Counted from the stretch's first letter, positions 49,258 through 58,260 are shown. The stretch is DNA of 64,000 nt from Bordetella parapertussis (GCA_945897365.1 CAMDFD010000012.1:55676-119675), one strand, 5' to 3'. Numbers and translations are program-made. The notes: a model not told the origin generated them from the sequence alone.

Positions 49258-49668
49258 ATGCTTGAAATTAGTTACCGTTTAAATTCCCCGTCATGCATTG
49301 CCGAAGCCGTTGATGATGATTTGATCGTTATCAACCTTGCTACTGGACGTTACTACAACATGCGGCATGAGACCGTGGCCTGCTGGCAAGCGCTTATCCA
49401 AGGTATCACTCCTGCTGCGCTGCTCGATGGTAATACTTGGGAGGGTATGCAGGTTACGTGCTTTAAAGACTTTGTGACGTACCTTGTTGATGAGCAATTA
49501 CTGGTACAGCAACAATCACTGCCGGATAATGCCTTGGCACCAAATATCGAACTTGGCATAAGCAATGAGCCATTTTTGATCGATGTTTTTACCGACATGG
49601 AAGAAATGCTGTTGTTAGATCCGATACATGATGCGAGCACCGATGCGGGCTGGCCACACAAAGCCTGA
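49258..49668 (+). CDS. PqqD-like protein
   Basis: 136 residues from the ATG at 49258, which has GGTGAGG eight bases upstream; a TTG at 49192 is less likely. DDDLIVINLATGRYYNMRHETVACWQALIQG matches the PqqD wing-helix fold that binds leader peptides in PQQ, lasso and related pathways. The C-terminal tail is acidic. The 3' end overlaps the kinase gene by 41 bp. It is probably the peptide chaperone of this cluster. Confidence 0.82.
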   Translation: MLEISYRLNSPSCIAEAVDDDLIVINLATGRYYNMRHETVACWQALIQGITPAALLDGNTWEGMQVTCFKDFVTYLVDEQLLVQQQSLPDNALAPNIELGISNEPFLIDVFTDMEEMLLLDPIHDASTDAGWPHKA

Positions 49669-50869
49669 TGTTGTTTTCCAAGCGGGTGGTGAGCCAAGTG
49701 TTGATTCAACTGGTAAGCCCAGTCGCTTTGACGAGTTGGCTGTCTATTTGCTAGGTCGTGCTCGTCTCGACGCATTTGAAGGTCAAGCGTTTCAGTTTGG
49801 TCCGTTACGTATCACCTTGTTAATCGCGCCCGAGTGTACTAGTTTAGCAATGGGCACCGCATTCAGTGTTGGCGCGCTTACATCACCCGCGTTAGATCAT
49901 TTTGATGATTTTTCAAATCTACCTTTACAAACTAGTTCATTAAGGGATGTGCCTTCGGAATTGACCCTGGGCTTCACAATTTACGTCCTTGAACAGTCTG
50001 ATGTTCTCTTTGATAAATATCTGCAGCCCCTTTTAAAGGGGAAACCTACATCGCTGCAGCAACTCTCGGGTTCTGAATATGACCAACAATTTATAGTCAA
50101 AGTTGATGGTCAACAGTTAATTAAGGTGTTTGACTTAAAAAATAGGGTTGGTCTTTTTGCCTACTCAAGACCAGAGCTCCTGCCCCCCGGGGAAATCTTC
50201 TGCCCGTTTAAAGATTTTATTCACCTGTTTGCACTCAGTCAATCATGTGTGTTGATGCACGGTGCATCTCTGGCAACACCCGAAGCACCCGATCAAGGCA
50301 CCCTGATCTTGGGTCCAGGTGGTTCAGGCAAGTCAACGCTCACAGCTTATGCCATAGAGAGGGGCATGCTGACTAATGGTGATGACTATGTGTTACTCGA
50401 TATGCGTGAAGACAAGCCCAAATGTTGGTCGGTTTACCGAACCCTTAAACTTCATCCAACTAGCCCTGTATTGCGGGATAGCAGTTCTAGCAATAACTAC
50501 AAGGCCGCATCTTGGCAGATCTGGCGCACCGACCAGTTGACCGGGAAATTAGTGATGTTAGACAAGCCTTATGAACTCGGCGGCACGATGTTGTTACAAA
50601 CAACGTTGTCTTCAATATTAGGTGTGTCGTTGGTCCAATCTACCGAGGTGTACAACCCGAAGGCTAATTCAATCCTGTCTGACCCACATCGGCATCCGTA
50701 CCTGCATAGTTGCATGAGCACCATTCAACAAATCCCTTTTCGAGTGGATGCCACACTGAAGTTATCAAAGAAGTTGCATCAGGCTATTCCGTATCGAACC
50801 CATAAGATCAAGCCTGGAATCGAGGGATTGCAACAGGCACTGCTGGCTGTCCAAGGCGGATACGTATGA
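49628..50869 (+). CDS. HprK-related serine kinase-like protein
   Basis: 413 residues. ILGPGGSGKSTLTAYAIERG at about 227-246 is a Walker A of the HPr-kinase type, preceded by VLMHGASLATP and followed by LTNGDDYVLLD. Such HprK-like enzymes phosphorylate a serine of a carrier or peptide (for example in paeninodin-type lasso clusters) and occur next to PqqD proteins in HPr-rel systems. No HPr gene is nearby, so it is unlikely to control sugar uptake. The stop overlaps the next gene by 4 bp. Confidence 0.85.
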   Translation: MMRAPMRAGHTKPDVVFQAGGEPSVDSTGKPSRFDELAVYLLGRARLDAFEGQAFQFGPLRITLLIAPECTSLAMGTAFSVGALTSPALDHFDDFSNLPLQTSSLRDVPSELTLGFTIYVLEQSDVLFDKYLQPLLKGKPTSLQQLSGSEYDQQFIVKVDGQQLIKVFDLKNRVGLFAYSRPELLPPGEIFCPFKDFIHLFALSQSCVLMHGASLATPEAPDQGTLILGPGGSGKSTLTAYAIERGMLTNGDDYVLLDMREDKPKCWSVYRTLKLHPTSPVLRDSSSSNNYKAASWQIWRTDQLTGKLVMLDKPYELGGTMLLQTTLSSILGVSLVQSTEVYNPKANSILSDPHRHPYLHSCMSTIQQIPFRVDATLKLSKKLHQAIPYRTHKIKPGIEGLQQALLAVQGGYV

Positions 50870-51558
50870 ATGATGGTCTGTCGGTTGTTTTGCCACTCTA
50901 TAACGGCGCTGCTTTTGTGCAAGCAGCGATTCAAAGTATTGTCGAGCAGCAAAAACTTCCACCAAAATGGGAAATCATCGTGGTCGATGATGGGTCGGCA
51001 GACAATGGTGTAAAGATTTGCCAGAAACTTGCTGGTCTATACCCGCAAATCAGAGTCGAGCAGCACCCAGAGAATCGAGGTGTGGCTGCTGCTCGTAATC
51101 GAGGTGCAGCGTTAGCAAGATATGAGTATCTTGGTTTTGTCGATCAGGACGATCGTTGGATGCCAGATAAGTGGCGCGTTCAATTTCAAGTCTTGCGTGA
51201 GTCAAATGCTGATTATGTGCTCGGGTACCAACAGTTTGAACTGCAAAACCCACTCAACCCGCCGAATTGGTTTAGGCAGGAATGGGCAAAGCAACCACAG
51301 AAGGCTTTTGTATTTGGAGGCTTACTACTGCAACGGACAGTTTTCCTGAGTGTTGGCATACTGCAAGAGTCGCTTAAGTTCGGCTGGGATGACGTGGATT
51401 GGTTTAACCGAGCGCGGGAATCTGGTTTGATAGAAACCATTATTGAGCACGTGGTTCTTCACCGCAACGTACACGACCGCAACGCTTCCGCGCGCACTAA
51501 GCAGTCCCACCCAGAGCTTTTGCGCCTTATCCGTGCCAAGTTAGCACGCCAAGCATGA
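50866..51558 (+). CDS. Glycosyltransferase family 2
   Basis: 230 residues with LSVVLPLYNGAAFVQAAIQSI, IIVVDDGSADNG, NRGVAAARNRGAALA and the metal motif VDQDDRWMP. The C-terminal part HRNVHDRNASARTKQSHPELLRLIRAKLARQA has a parallel in the next gene, so the two are likely old duplicates. Start and stop overlap its neighbours by 4 bp, which shows tight coupling. Confidence 0.9.
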   Translation: MNDGLSVVLPLYNGAAFVQAAIQSIVEQQKLPPKWEIIVVDDGSADNGVKICQKLAGLYPQIRVEQHPENRGVAAARNRGAALARYEYLGFVDQDDRWMPDKWRVQFQVLRESNADYVLGYQQFELQNPLNPPNWFRQEWAKQPQKAFVFGGLLLQRTVFLSVGILQESLKFGWDDVDWFNRARESGLIETIIEHVVLHRNVHDRNASARTKQSHPELLRLIRAKLARQA

Positions 51559-52250
51559 AGCACAGCGTCATCATCCCAGCCTACAACGCCGCTGCTTACA
51601 TCGAGCAAAGCGTAGGTTCTACACTTTCTCAGCTCAGTGCTACTGATGAGATCATCATCGTTGACGATGGTTCAACAGATGAGACTGTCGATAGAGTTGC
51701 CGGTATCTCTGATGCTCGAATTCTGTTTCTGCGCCAGCCGAGTAACCGTGGTGTTGCGGCAGCTCGTAATCGATGCTTGGAGGCGGTCACTGGCGATTAT
51801 GTGCACTTTCTAGATCACGATGATCTTTGGTCTGCAGGCAGAATGGAAATCCTGATGTCTACTATCGAAGCTCGACAACCGGATATTATCTCGGGCTGGG
51901 CTGAGCATTTTTATTGCGACAGTCTGAGCCAAGAACAAAAGGCAAAATACCACTTGCCCAAGCCGCAGGCTGCCGCTTTGCCTGGTTCTGTTGTTATACG
52001 CCGTACGTTGCTAGAGCAGGTCGGTAAATTTGACTCCCTTTTGTCCTCGGGCGAGTTTATTGACTTCATCTCTCGTGCCATGATGTTCGCGCCAACATGG
52101 GTCAAGATAGATCACGTGCTTTTTTTAAGGCGCATCCATGGCCGTAATCACACACTGACTGACACCACATCTGAAACCTCTTACATCGAGTTGATTCGTC
52201 GCCATTTGGCTAGGCGAGGTGTAACTGGTCGTCCAATGACTAGGAGTTAA
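51555..52250 (+). CDS. Glycosyltransferase family 2
   Basis: 231 residues with HSVIIPAYNAAAYIEQSVGST, IIIVDDGSTDET, NRGVAAARNRCLEAVTGDYVHFLDHDDLW, where DHDD is the metal motif. The C-terminal RRIHGRNHTLTDTTS resembles the end of the preceding glycosyltransferase. Donor and acceptor are unknown. The next gene starts 5 bp downstream. Confidence 0.9.
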   Translation: MKHSVIIPAYNAAAYIEQSVGSTLSQLSATDEIIIVDDGSTDETVDRVAGISDARILFLRQPSNRGVAAARNRCLEAVTGDYVHFLDHDDLWSAGRMEILMSTIEARQPDIISGWAEHFYCDSLSQEQKAKYHLPKPQAAALPGSVVIRRTLLEQVGKFDSLLSSGEFIDFISRAMMFAPTWVKIDHVLFLRRIHGRNHTLTDTTSETSYIELIRRHLARRGVTGRPMTRS

Positions 52251-52255
52251 TTGTC

Positions 52256-53437
52256 ATGAGTTTAGTTTTTGGTCATGCCAATCCAGCGTTACAGACAGTT
52301 TTGCTGGAGCTGTGCTTCAGTGATAAAGCTGATAAGCCCGCATTCAGGCAGCCTCGTTTTAAAAAACTGGATCAAGCACTGATTGATGATGTGCTGTCTG
52401 CTGAGCAACTCAGGGTTTTACCTCTGTTGTACCGCTCGGTTCCCATGGAAGTCATGAGCACGGCGTCGATCAATAAGGTTGTTGGGATGTACAAACACAC
52501 CTTCTGCCGCAATCATTTAATGCTGCATCGGCTTGGTCAAGTGCAAGCCGTATTTGATCGGGCTGGATTTGCCCCAATGATTGGCCTTAAAGGTCTTCCT
52601 TCAATTGCCTATGTAAACGAAGGCCTGGGTGCACGCCCCATGACAGATGTGGACGTGTTGATTCCTAATCTCCATCTGCGCCCTGTTCAGGCACTTACGA
52701 TCTTAAATAGCCTTGGTTATCAGATTAAGAGTTCTGATTTTCGTTCTGTGACCATGCTCTCGCCTGAGAACCTAGAAATAGATACTCATTGGTATGTGCA
52801 CGACTGGGCGCTAGGCCAAGATTTGGTCGACATCATCGTCAAACATGCAGTGCCGCAAACATTTGCTTCACAGACGTTTCTTGTTCCCTGCGTTGAGCAT
52901 CATCTGGCGCATATCATTGCCCACGGCGTACTGACTAAAACGCTGACCTATGACGCGCGATGGGTGTTCGATACTGTTGCCGTTCTTAAACGAACTGAGC
53001 GTATGGATATCGATCGATTCGCGGAGTGTGCAAACCGTGTCGCAGCACCGCAGCGAATTCGGGATGCGCTGTTGGCGCTCGCAAATGAGCTTCCCGACAG
53101 CATCACATTGGATCGGACGCAATTACGGTGTCTACACGATGCTGTGAACACCAACTCCAAGATCGTTTCTTGGCTTTATGAGCAGACCCCCACACCGAAC
53201 CTGCCGCCAGAGCAACTGCGGGGTACGCCGCGTATGGATCGTATCAAAGGCATGCTGATCGCTTGGTTCTGGATGCCTAGATACTTGCGCAAGCGTGAAG
53301 GCTTGTCATTTTTTTCGTATTGGCGATGGATTGATAAGTTTCCGCCAGTCAGCCATCGACAGGCTGCCTGGAATTGCGTTAAGAAACTTTTGTTGCGCGG
53401 ACCGAAGTTTTTGTACCAAGTCGTTGCGCAGAAGTGA
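52256..53437 (+). CDS. Nucleotidyltransferase-family protein (NTP_transf_5-like)
   Basis: 393 residues. MIGLKGLPSIAYVNEGLGARPMTDVDVLI at about 106-135 has the Gly-Leu-Lys-Gly and the DxD pair of this nucleotidyltransferase fold, and HHLAHIIAHGVLTKTLTYDARWVFD follows. Members occur next to HprK-like kinases and PqqD proteins in peptide-modification clusters, where one homologue is involved in sugar attachment to a phosphorylated peptide. The role here is inferred from context. Confidence 0.8.
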   Translation: MSLVFGHANPALQTVLLELCFSDKADKPAFRQPRFKKLDQALIDDVLSAEQLRVLPLLYRSVPMEVMSTASINKVVGMYKHTFCRNHLMLHRLGQVQAVFDRAGFAPMIGLKGLPSIAYVNEGLGARPMTDVDVLIPNLHLRPVQALTILNSLGYQIKSSDFRSVTMLSPENLEIDTHWYVHDWALGQDLVDIIVKHAVPQTFASQTFLVPCVEHHLAHIIAHGVLTKTLTYDARWVFDTVAVLKRTERMDIDRFAECANRVAAPQRIRDALLALANELPDSITLDRTQLRCLHDAVNTNSKIVSWLYEQTPTPNLPPEQLRGTPRMDRIKGMLIAWFWMPRYLRKREGLSFFSYWRWIDKFPPVSHRQAAWNCVKKLLLRGPKFLYQVVAQK

Positions 53438-53469
53438 AAATTTTGTGATGCTACCTCGCCGACGCAACC

Positions 53470-55368
53470 ATGATTGAGGATCCGACCAAGATAAACAAAG
53501 TCAAGCAGGCCATCAATATCGATGATGGGTTTGGTGCAGATCTGGGTGTGCTGTGGCAGGCAATCGGCAGACCCTGGCGCAGACGGTTCTGGGGGCTGAT
53601 GGCTTTGTCACTTTTGGCATCTGTCAGTGAGGTGCTGTCGATTGGATCACTACTGCCATTTTTGGTCGTCCTGACTGACCCACAAGCGATGGGTCACGGG
53701 CCAGTGGTGGGGCAGTGGCTACAGCCCTTGGAGCTGGGTTCAGTTCAGCCATCCGTGTTTGTTATCTCGCTGCTAGGCATGATATTTGGCGCCATGGTGC
53801 TCATGGCTTCGCTGGTTCGATGGTGGCTGTCTGCAAGTTGTTCACGCTACGCCTATCAAGTGGGGGGTGCCATTGGGCAAGATATTTTTAAGCGTATTTT
53901 GTTGCAACCGTATTCTTTTCACTTGACCAAGAACTCGAGTGAAATCATTGATGTGATTGCGAACCGGGTGCAGATGGTGGTGATCTCGGTGTTGATGACA
54001 GGCTTGCAAATGTTGACTAGTCTGGTCATGGTTTTAGCGATTGCGGGCGTACTACTATGGCTTAATCCGCTGTTGGCGAGCACGGCACTGATTGGGTTTG
54101 GCCTTGTGTATCTCCTCATTTACCGGGGCTGTCGCCAGCGGCTGAAAGCCAATAGTGCACGTATGTCTCAAGTCAGTGCCAAGCGTTATCAATTGCTGCA
54201 AGAGGGCGTTGGTGGCATTCGCGATATTTATATTGATGGTACGCAGGACTATTTCGTCAATGCATTTCGGCAAGTAGACGATGCGTTTAGAAATGCCCAA
54301 AGCCATAACGCCGTCATCACTACCAGCCCGAGATACCTTGTCGAAGGCCTGGGTACACTGCTGCTCGCTGCGCTTGCCGTGTTTTATGCGACACAGACTA
54401 TAGGCTCAGCGGCGGGTGCTGCGGCATTTACAAGCCTTGTGCCCATGTTGGGTGTTTTGGTGTTGTCAGCCCAGCGAATGTTGCCCATGATGCAGCAGAT
54501 CTATGCAGGCTGGACCAGCATACGGGGCATGACGCATACTTTGCACATGGTGGGTCAGTGGTTGCAATTGGAAGTGCCAGACGCTTCGGCCTCGAAATCA
54601 ATTCGACGCGTTGAATCTGATCCATCGAACGCAGTGGTATTTGAAAATACGGTTGAATTGATCGATGTTGGGTTTGCTTACCAGGCTGGTATGCCCAATG
54701 TGTTGAGACACCTGAACTTAAAAATTTTCAAAGGTCAGACTGTTGGTCTTTTTGGTACCTCGGGCACGGGCAAGAGCACATTGCTTGACCTACTGATGGG
54801 TTTGCTTGAGCCAAACGGTGGGCAGTTACTCGTTGACGGCAAACCTTGCCACGCTAGCCGTGATGATAGAGCAGCAGTTGCTTGGCGCCGCCAAATTGCG
54901 CATGTACCGCAACATATTTTTCTCTCAGACGCGTCGATTGCCAGCAATATAGCGTTCGGTGTTTCACCTGAAGCCATTGATCATGATCGCATCGCGCAGG
55001 TCATGAGTCTGGCGCAGTTGTCTGAGTTCATAGGTTCGTTGCCACAAGGTGCTGATACCTTGGTGGGTGAGCATGGTGTCAGGCTTTCAGGCGGCCAACG
55101 TCAGCGTATTGGTATTGCACGTGCCTTATACAAAAGAGCCAGCCTACTGGTACTTGATGAGGCCACCAGCGCGTTAGACCCAGCAACGGAAGAAGCCATC
55201 ACGCAGTCACTGGCCAGACTTAAACCGGAACTTACGATCGTGATGGTTTCACACCGACCAAGTGCTTTAAAACATTGCGATGTGATTTATCGGGTTGAGC
55301 AGGGTAGGTTGGTGCGTAAACTCGCGTCCTTCAATTCAGGAATGTCAGCGAATGGAGAAACCTGTTAA
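53470..55368 (+). CDS. ABC transporter, permease and ATPase fused (exporter)
   Basis: 632 residues. About six membrane helices in residues 40-340 are followed by an ATPase with Walker A GTSGTGKST (about 427), signature LSGGQRQRIG (about 540), Walker B LLVLDEATSALD and the switch histidine in VSHRPSAL. The MsbA/LapB-like layout is an exporter. It has no N-terminal peptidase domain. It ends the run of cluster genes and probably exports or flips the glycosylated product. Confidence 0.92.
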   Translation: MIEDPTKINKVKQAINIDDGFGADLGVLWQAIGRPWRRRFWGLMALSLLASVSEVLSIGSLLPFLVVLTDPQAMGHGPVVGQWLQPLELGSVQPSVFVISLLGMIFGAMVLMASLVRWWLSASCSRYAYQVGGAIGQDIFKRILLQPYSFHLTKNSSEIIDVIANRVQMVVISVLMTGLQMLTSLVMVLAIAGVLLWLNPLLASTALIGFGLVYLLIYRGCRQRLKANSARMSQVSAKRYQLLQEGVGGIRDIYIDGTQDYFVNAFRQVDDAFRNAQSHNAVITTSPRYLVEGLGTLLLAALAVFYATQTIGSAAGAAAFTSLVPMLGVLVLSAQRMLPMMQQIYAGWTSIRGMTHTLHMVGQWLQLEVPDASASKSIRRVESDPSNAVVFENTVELIDVGFAYQAGMPNVLRHLNLKIFKGQTVGLFGTSGTGKSTLLDLLMGLLEPNGGQLLVDGKPCHASRDDRAAVAWRRQIAHVPQHIFLSDASIASNIAFGVSPEAIDHDRIAQVMSLAQLSEFIGSLPQGADTLVGEHGVRLSGGQRQRIGIARALYKRASLLVLDEATSALDPATEEAITQSLARLKPELTIVMVSHRPSALKHCDVIYRVEQGRLVRKLASFNSGMSANGETC

Positions 55369-55477
55369 TTTTGCGGAGGCTGGTTGGTTAAAGCATAGAC
55401 TTCGCTTTCAAGAGTCTCACTTGTTTTTGTCTGCACTAGTTCATGGCAGCCTCGTCAGGTGGCATGCAGCCGATTAA
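55352..55477 (+). CDS. Short ORF overlapping the ABC transporter end (41 aa)
   Basis: The ATG lies inside the last codons of the ABC gene with AGGAATG upstream, an arrangement typical of a coupled next gene. The 41-residue product (MEKPVNFAEAGWLKHRLRFQ...) matches nothing I know and is short, so it may be the stump of a lost gene. Confidence 0.3.
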   Translation: MEKPVNFAEAGWLKHRLRFQESHLFLSALVHGSLVRWHAAD

Positions 55478-55523
55478 AATAGAAGGCGTCCGTATTGAGT
55501 CATGCAACCCACTCCAGGTTAAG

Positions 55524-55813
55524 TATGGCATAGCCGCGTTGCCATTAGAGTCTTGGTGACCGGCGGAGCGGGCTTTACGGGTCCTGTCAATACGGGTAAC
55601 CTAGGCGAGTTCATAATGCTGCAACTGGCTGAAATGATTCTGCGTTTGTCCAATAGCAAATCCAAATTGTTCTTTGCACCACTGCCATCGGATGACCCAA
55701 AACAGTCCCAACCCGACATCACCTTAGCCAAAGCCAAGCTTGGCTGGGAGCCAAAGGTAGATCTTGAAGATGGCCTAAAGGTGACAATAAATTTTTTTAA
55801 AAATAGTTTGTAA
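55524..55813 (+). pseudogene. UDP-glucuronate decarboxylase remnant with middle deleted
   Basis: The frame reads [10 protein letters not shown], the start of the NAD-binding motif of extended SDR epimerases, and passes without a stop into [20 protein letters not shown] and [25 protein letters not shown], the C-terminal end of bacterial UDP-xylose synthase. About 230 residues are missing between, with an in-frame join. No proper start codon remains before the motif. The enzyme is dead, but it suggests that xylose-type sugars were once part of the cluster. Confidence 0.78.
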
Positions 55814-56211
55814 TGAAGAAAAATAAAATTGCATTCAATTTTTTTATACTACTCATTGTTATAGCGGGGATTCATGAGTACTACAAAATTGGCGAATCAC
55901 TGATTAACTGCACTATGTCAAAAAGCTTTATTCATGGATCGCCTTTTGCTAAAAAGGCCGGGGAAAATGACTCATTGCCGCCAGAGGTTATATCTGCAAA
56001 AAAGCTAATCGAAAGGTACTCAGTTGATGTTTTCGCATTAGGGCCTGAATTCTATTCAGATCCGTACTTACTTCAGCGAGTTACTGAGTTTGCATATCCG
56101 TCCAAAATTGGAGACTCTCAGATTATTTTGTATTTAAAGAATTCGCCTAAAAAGATAGGGTGCTCAAAAATAGATGAGGATGGCGTGGTCAATTTATATG
56201 AGTGTAAGTAA
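55813..56211 (+). CDS. Hypothetical membrane-anchored protein, 132 aa
   Basis: Not recognised. An N-terminal hydrophobic segment (KIAFNFFILLIVIAGIHEYY) would anchor a roughly 105-residue soluble part on the periplasmic side. The coding sequence is AT-rich, unlike the genes left of 48 kb. The end overlaps the GT-C-like gene by 14 bp. The pair may work together on lipid-linked sugars. Confidence 0.65.
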   Translation: MKKNKIAFNFFILLIVIAGIHEYYKIGESLINCTMSKSFIHGSPFAKKAGENDSLPPEVISAKKLIERYSVDVFALGPEFYSDPYLLQRVTEFAYPSKIGDSQIILYLKNSPKKIGCSKIDEDGVVNLYECK

Positions 56212-57388
56212 AAATATCGATCAAGGTTCTCTGATTCCGTCCATAGTCTTGAGCGGGACCATTTTGGGATCTAGCATGACATGGGCCATAGGCCGCCCTA
56301 GTCAATGGGTCGCCATCCTAGCTTTTGCCATCATGACTGCCACCATCCTATTTGTGTTGAGGAAGGCATCTAGAGAATTCCCGCTCATTTTATTTCTAGT
56401 TTTTGGCGTCATTTTTACGCTAGGAGTAGGCTCTCCAGCGTGGGATGCTCGCTCAATATGGCTATTTCACGCAAAGCGAATCTTTATTGATGGTTCGCTG
56501 TACGCTCAATTAGATAACTATGCTGTTTGGAGTCACAATGATTATCCAGCTCTGTTTGGCGCACTTGCAGCCCTATTAGGCCAGGCAGTTGGGCACTGGA
56601 ATGAGGTTTTTCCAAAAGCGGCTGTTCTTTTCCTACTTATTCCGCCCTTGCTAATTTGTTCTAGAATTTTAGGAAGAATGCTGATGACTTTCTTTCTGCT
56701 GGGAATCGCGGTGATATGTAAATCATATCTTTTTAATGGCTATATGGACGCGCTCCTAGCAATTTATGGCTGTGCAATTTTATTGTTAATTATTGATTCT
56801 AAAGGTGATAAGCGGCAGGGAAGTCAGAGTACCATTCTTACTGCGATCACTTATACCTTATTTTTTTTAATACTTCTGTTACTAAAAAACGAAGGACTTG
56901 TCATCGCGCTGATATTAATTGCCGTGATGTTCATAAATACAGAAGATAAAAGAATTAGTCTAATCATTGCACTGGTATCGCTAACTGCTTATTTCGTCTT
57001 ATGGAAATGGCCTGTCTTGCAGGCCAATATAAATAATGATCTTGCAACAACAGGAATAATCAAGCGCATTCTTAAACGCTTAACGTCTTGGGATGAGCTG
57101 TCTAGAATATTGTTTGTATTTTTAAAAGTTAGCGGCATCTATTTCGCACTTTATACCTCCTTTCTATTGCTAAAAAGGAAGGCTTGGCGAAGTCAGAAAG
57201 CAATTATCCAGTTTGTTGGGGTGTATGGGGTCATACTATTTCTTGTCTATTTAGCCACACCGCATGGCCTAGATTGGCATTTATCAAAGAGTGCTCGACG
57301 TACTTTGATACCATTAAATGTAATTATGTTGGGTGGTTTGTTGTACTCATTTCGCACGGTCAGTATTCAACCGGTGCCAACAGAATAG
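56198..57388 (+). CDS. Polytopic membrane protein, GT-C glycosyltransferase-like
   Basis: 396 residues from the ATG at 56198 (an upstream frame from 56174 lies within the preceding gene). It has about ten membrane segments. Between the early segments is GSPAWDARSIWLFHAKRIFIDGS followed by VWSHNDYPALFGALAALLGQ, an aspartate-bearing loop like those of GT-C enzymes that use polyprenyl-phosphate sugars. The coding sequence is AT-rich. Function is inferred from topology and the loop only. Confidence 0.7.
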   Translation: MSVSKNIDQGSLIPSIVLSGTILGSSMTWAIGRPSQWVAILAFAIMTATILFVLRKASREFPLILFLVFGVIFTLGVGSPAWDARSIWLFHAKRIFIDGSLYAQLDNYAVWSHNDYPALFGALAALLGQAVGHWNEVFPKAAVLFLLIPPLLICSRILGRMLMTFFLLGIAVICKSYLFNGYMDALLAIYGCAILLLIIDSKGDKRQGSQSTILTAITYTLFFLILLLLKNEGLVIALILIAVMFINTEDKRISLIIALVSLTAYFVLWKWPVLQANINNDLATTGIIKRILKRLTSWDELSRILFVFLKVSGIYFALYTSFLLLKRKAWRSQKAIIQFVGVYGVILFLVYLATPHGLDWHLSKSARRTLIPLNVIMLGGLLYSFRTVSIQPVPTE

Positions 57389-57669
57389 AGTTTAAACGGG
57401 GCGATTTCCATTATTTTATGCTGCACTGCGAGATGGTTAATGGGTCAATGTTGGCAAAACTTGCTCTTAGAACAGGTGTAAGTTCTAGTTAAAATTCTTC
57501 TTTGAAAAAATCGTTTACCTCGCTGTTGCTGTGGGTTGACCCATGAGAGATGTCAAGCAGTTGTAAGGGGGATTGCTGGGATGTACTGCCGCTAAAGTCA
57601 GCAGTATCCTTCGGTAGGATTGCAGAAAGGTTTCACACTTCTTGTAAATGTTTTTTATTTAGGCATACA
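57389..57669. other. Spacer with right direct-repeat copy
   Basis: No gene is supported here. A short inverted pair TACTGC/GCAGTA lies near 57584-57606. The right copy of the long direct repeat occupies the last part and leads directly into the histidine phosphatase start. Confidence 0.45.
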
Positions 57670-57671
57670 GT
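57626..57671 (+). repeat. Right copy of long direct repeat flanking the accessory region
   Basis: GTTTCACACTTCTTGTAA (57630-57647) is identical to 39559-39576, and the flanks are similar for about 45 bp. It ends at the start codon of the histidine phosphatase gene (57670). The two copies enclose about 18 kb of toxin-antitoxin and glycosyltransferase genes. Confidence 0.6.
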
Positions 57672-58260
57672 GAAAAAACTTCTCGTTATTTTATTCCTCC
57701 TATTTACAAATGTAGCGTGGGCACAAGATCAAGTGCTTATAGATCGACTCAAGCAAGGCGGTCTGAACATTTTTTTTAGACATGCCATCACCCCTGGTAG
57801 TGATTCATCTAAGTTTAATCCGCCAAGCGAACGTCCTAAAGATTGCTCTTCTGGATCACGTCAACTGAATGATGAGGGAAGAGAACAAAGTAGACGTATT
57901 GGTCAGAGAATAAAAGAACTCGACATCCCAATTGGAGAGGTTTATTCAAGTGGTTTTTGTCGATGCGAAGAAACGGCAAAGTTGGCATTTGATAGATTTA
58001 CGACTGTTGAATGGTTGTTGGTTCAACCAGGAGTATTTCAATCGAAACTAGACAGAGAGCTCAGTTCAGTCCCCAGTAGCGGATTTTTTACAAAAACTCC
58101 AACTAGGAAAAATAATGTATTCGTAGGTCACGCGGTCACGTTCTTGCCTGGGACTCTAAGCAAAGAGTTGTCCTTAGTTAGATTGCTGGCTGAGGGTGAA
58201 GCACTCATTATTGAGCCTGGTAATCCCCCTAGGAAATTAGGAAGAGTCAAGTTCTTTTAA
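57670..58260 (+). CDS. Periplasmic histidine phosphatase family protein
   Basis: 196 residues from the GTG at 57670. A signal peptide (KKLLVILFLLFTNVAWA) is followed by the histidine phosphatase motif FFRHAITPG (catalytic Arg-His), GREQSRRIGQRIKEL, VYSSGFCRCEETA and the second histidine in FVGHAVTF. It would remove phosphate from a periplasmic substrate. It is AT-rich and is followed 43 bp later by the serine hydrolase gene, perhaps in one operon. Confidence 0.85.
   Translation: MKKLLVILFLLFTNVAWAQDQVLIDRLKQGGLNIFFRHAITPGSDSSKFNPPSERPKDCSSGSRQLNDEGREQSRRIGQRIKELDIPIGEVYSSGFCRCEETAKLAFDRFTTVEWLLVQPGVFQSKLDRELSSVPSSGFFTKTPTRKNNVFVGHAVTFLPGTLSKELSLVRLLAEGEALIIEPGNPPRKLGRVKFF

Noticed and set aside
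49258..53437. Calling the PqqD/HprK cluster a lasso-peptide locus
   Set aside because: No asparagine-synthetase-like cyclase and no transglutaminase-like leader protease are present, and no convincing precursor with a core Gly and acidic ring residue could be read.
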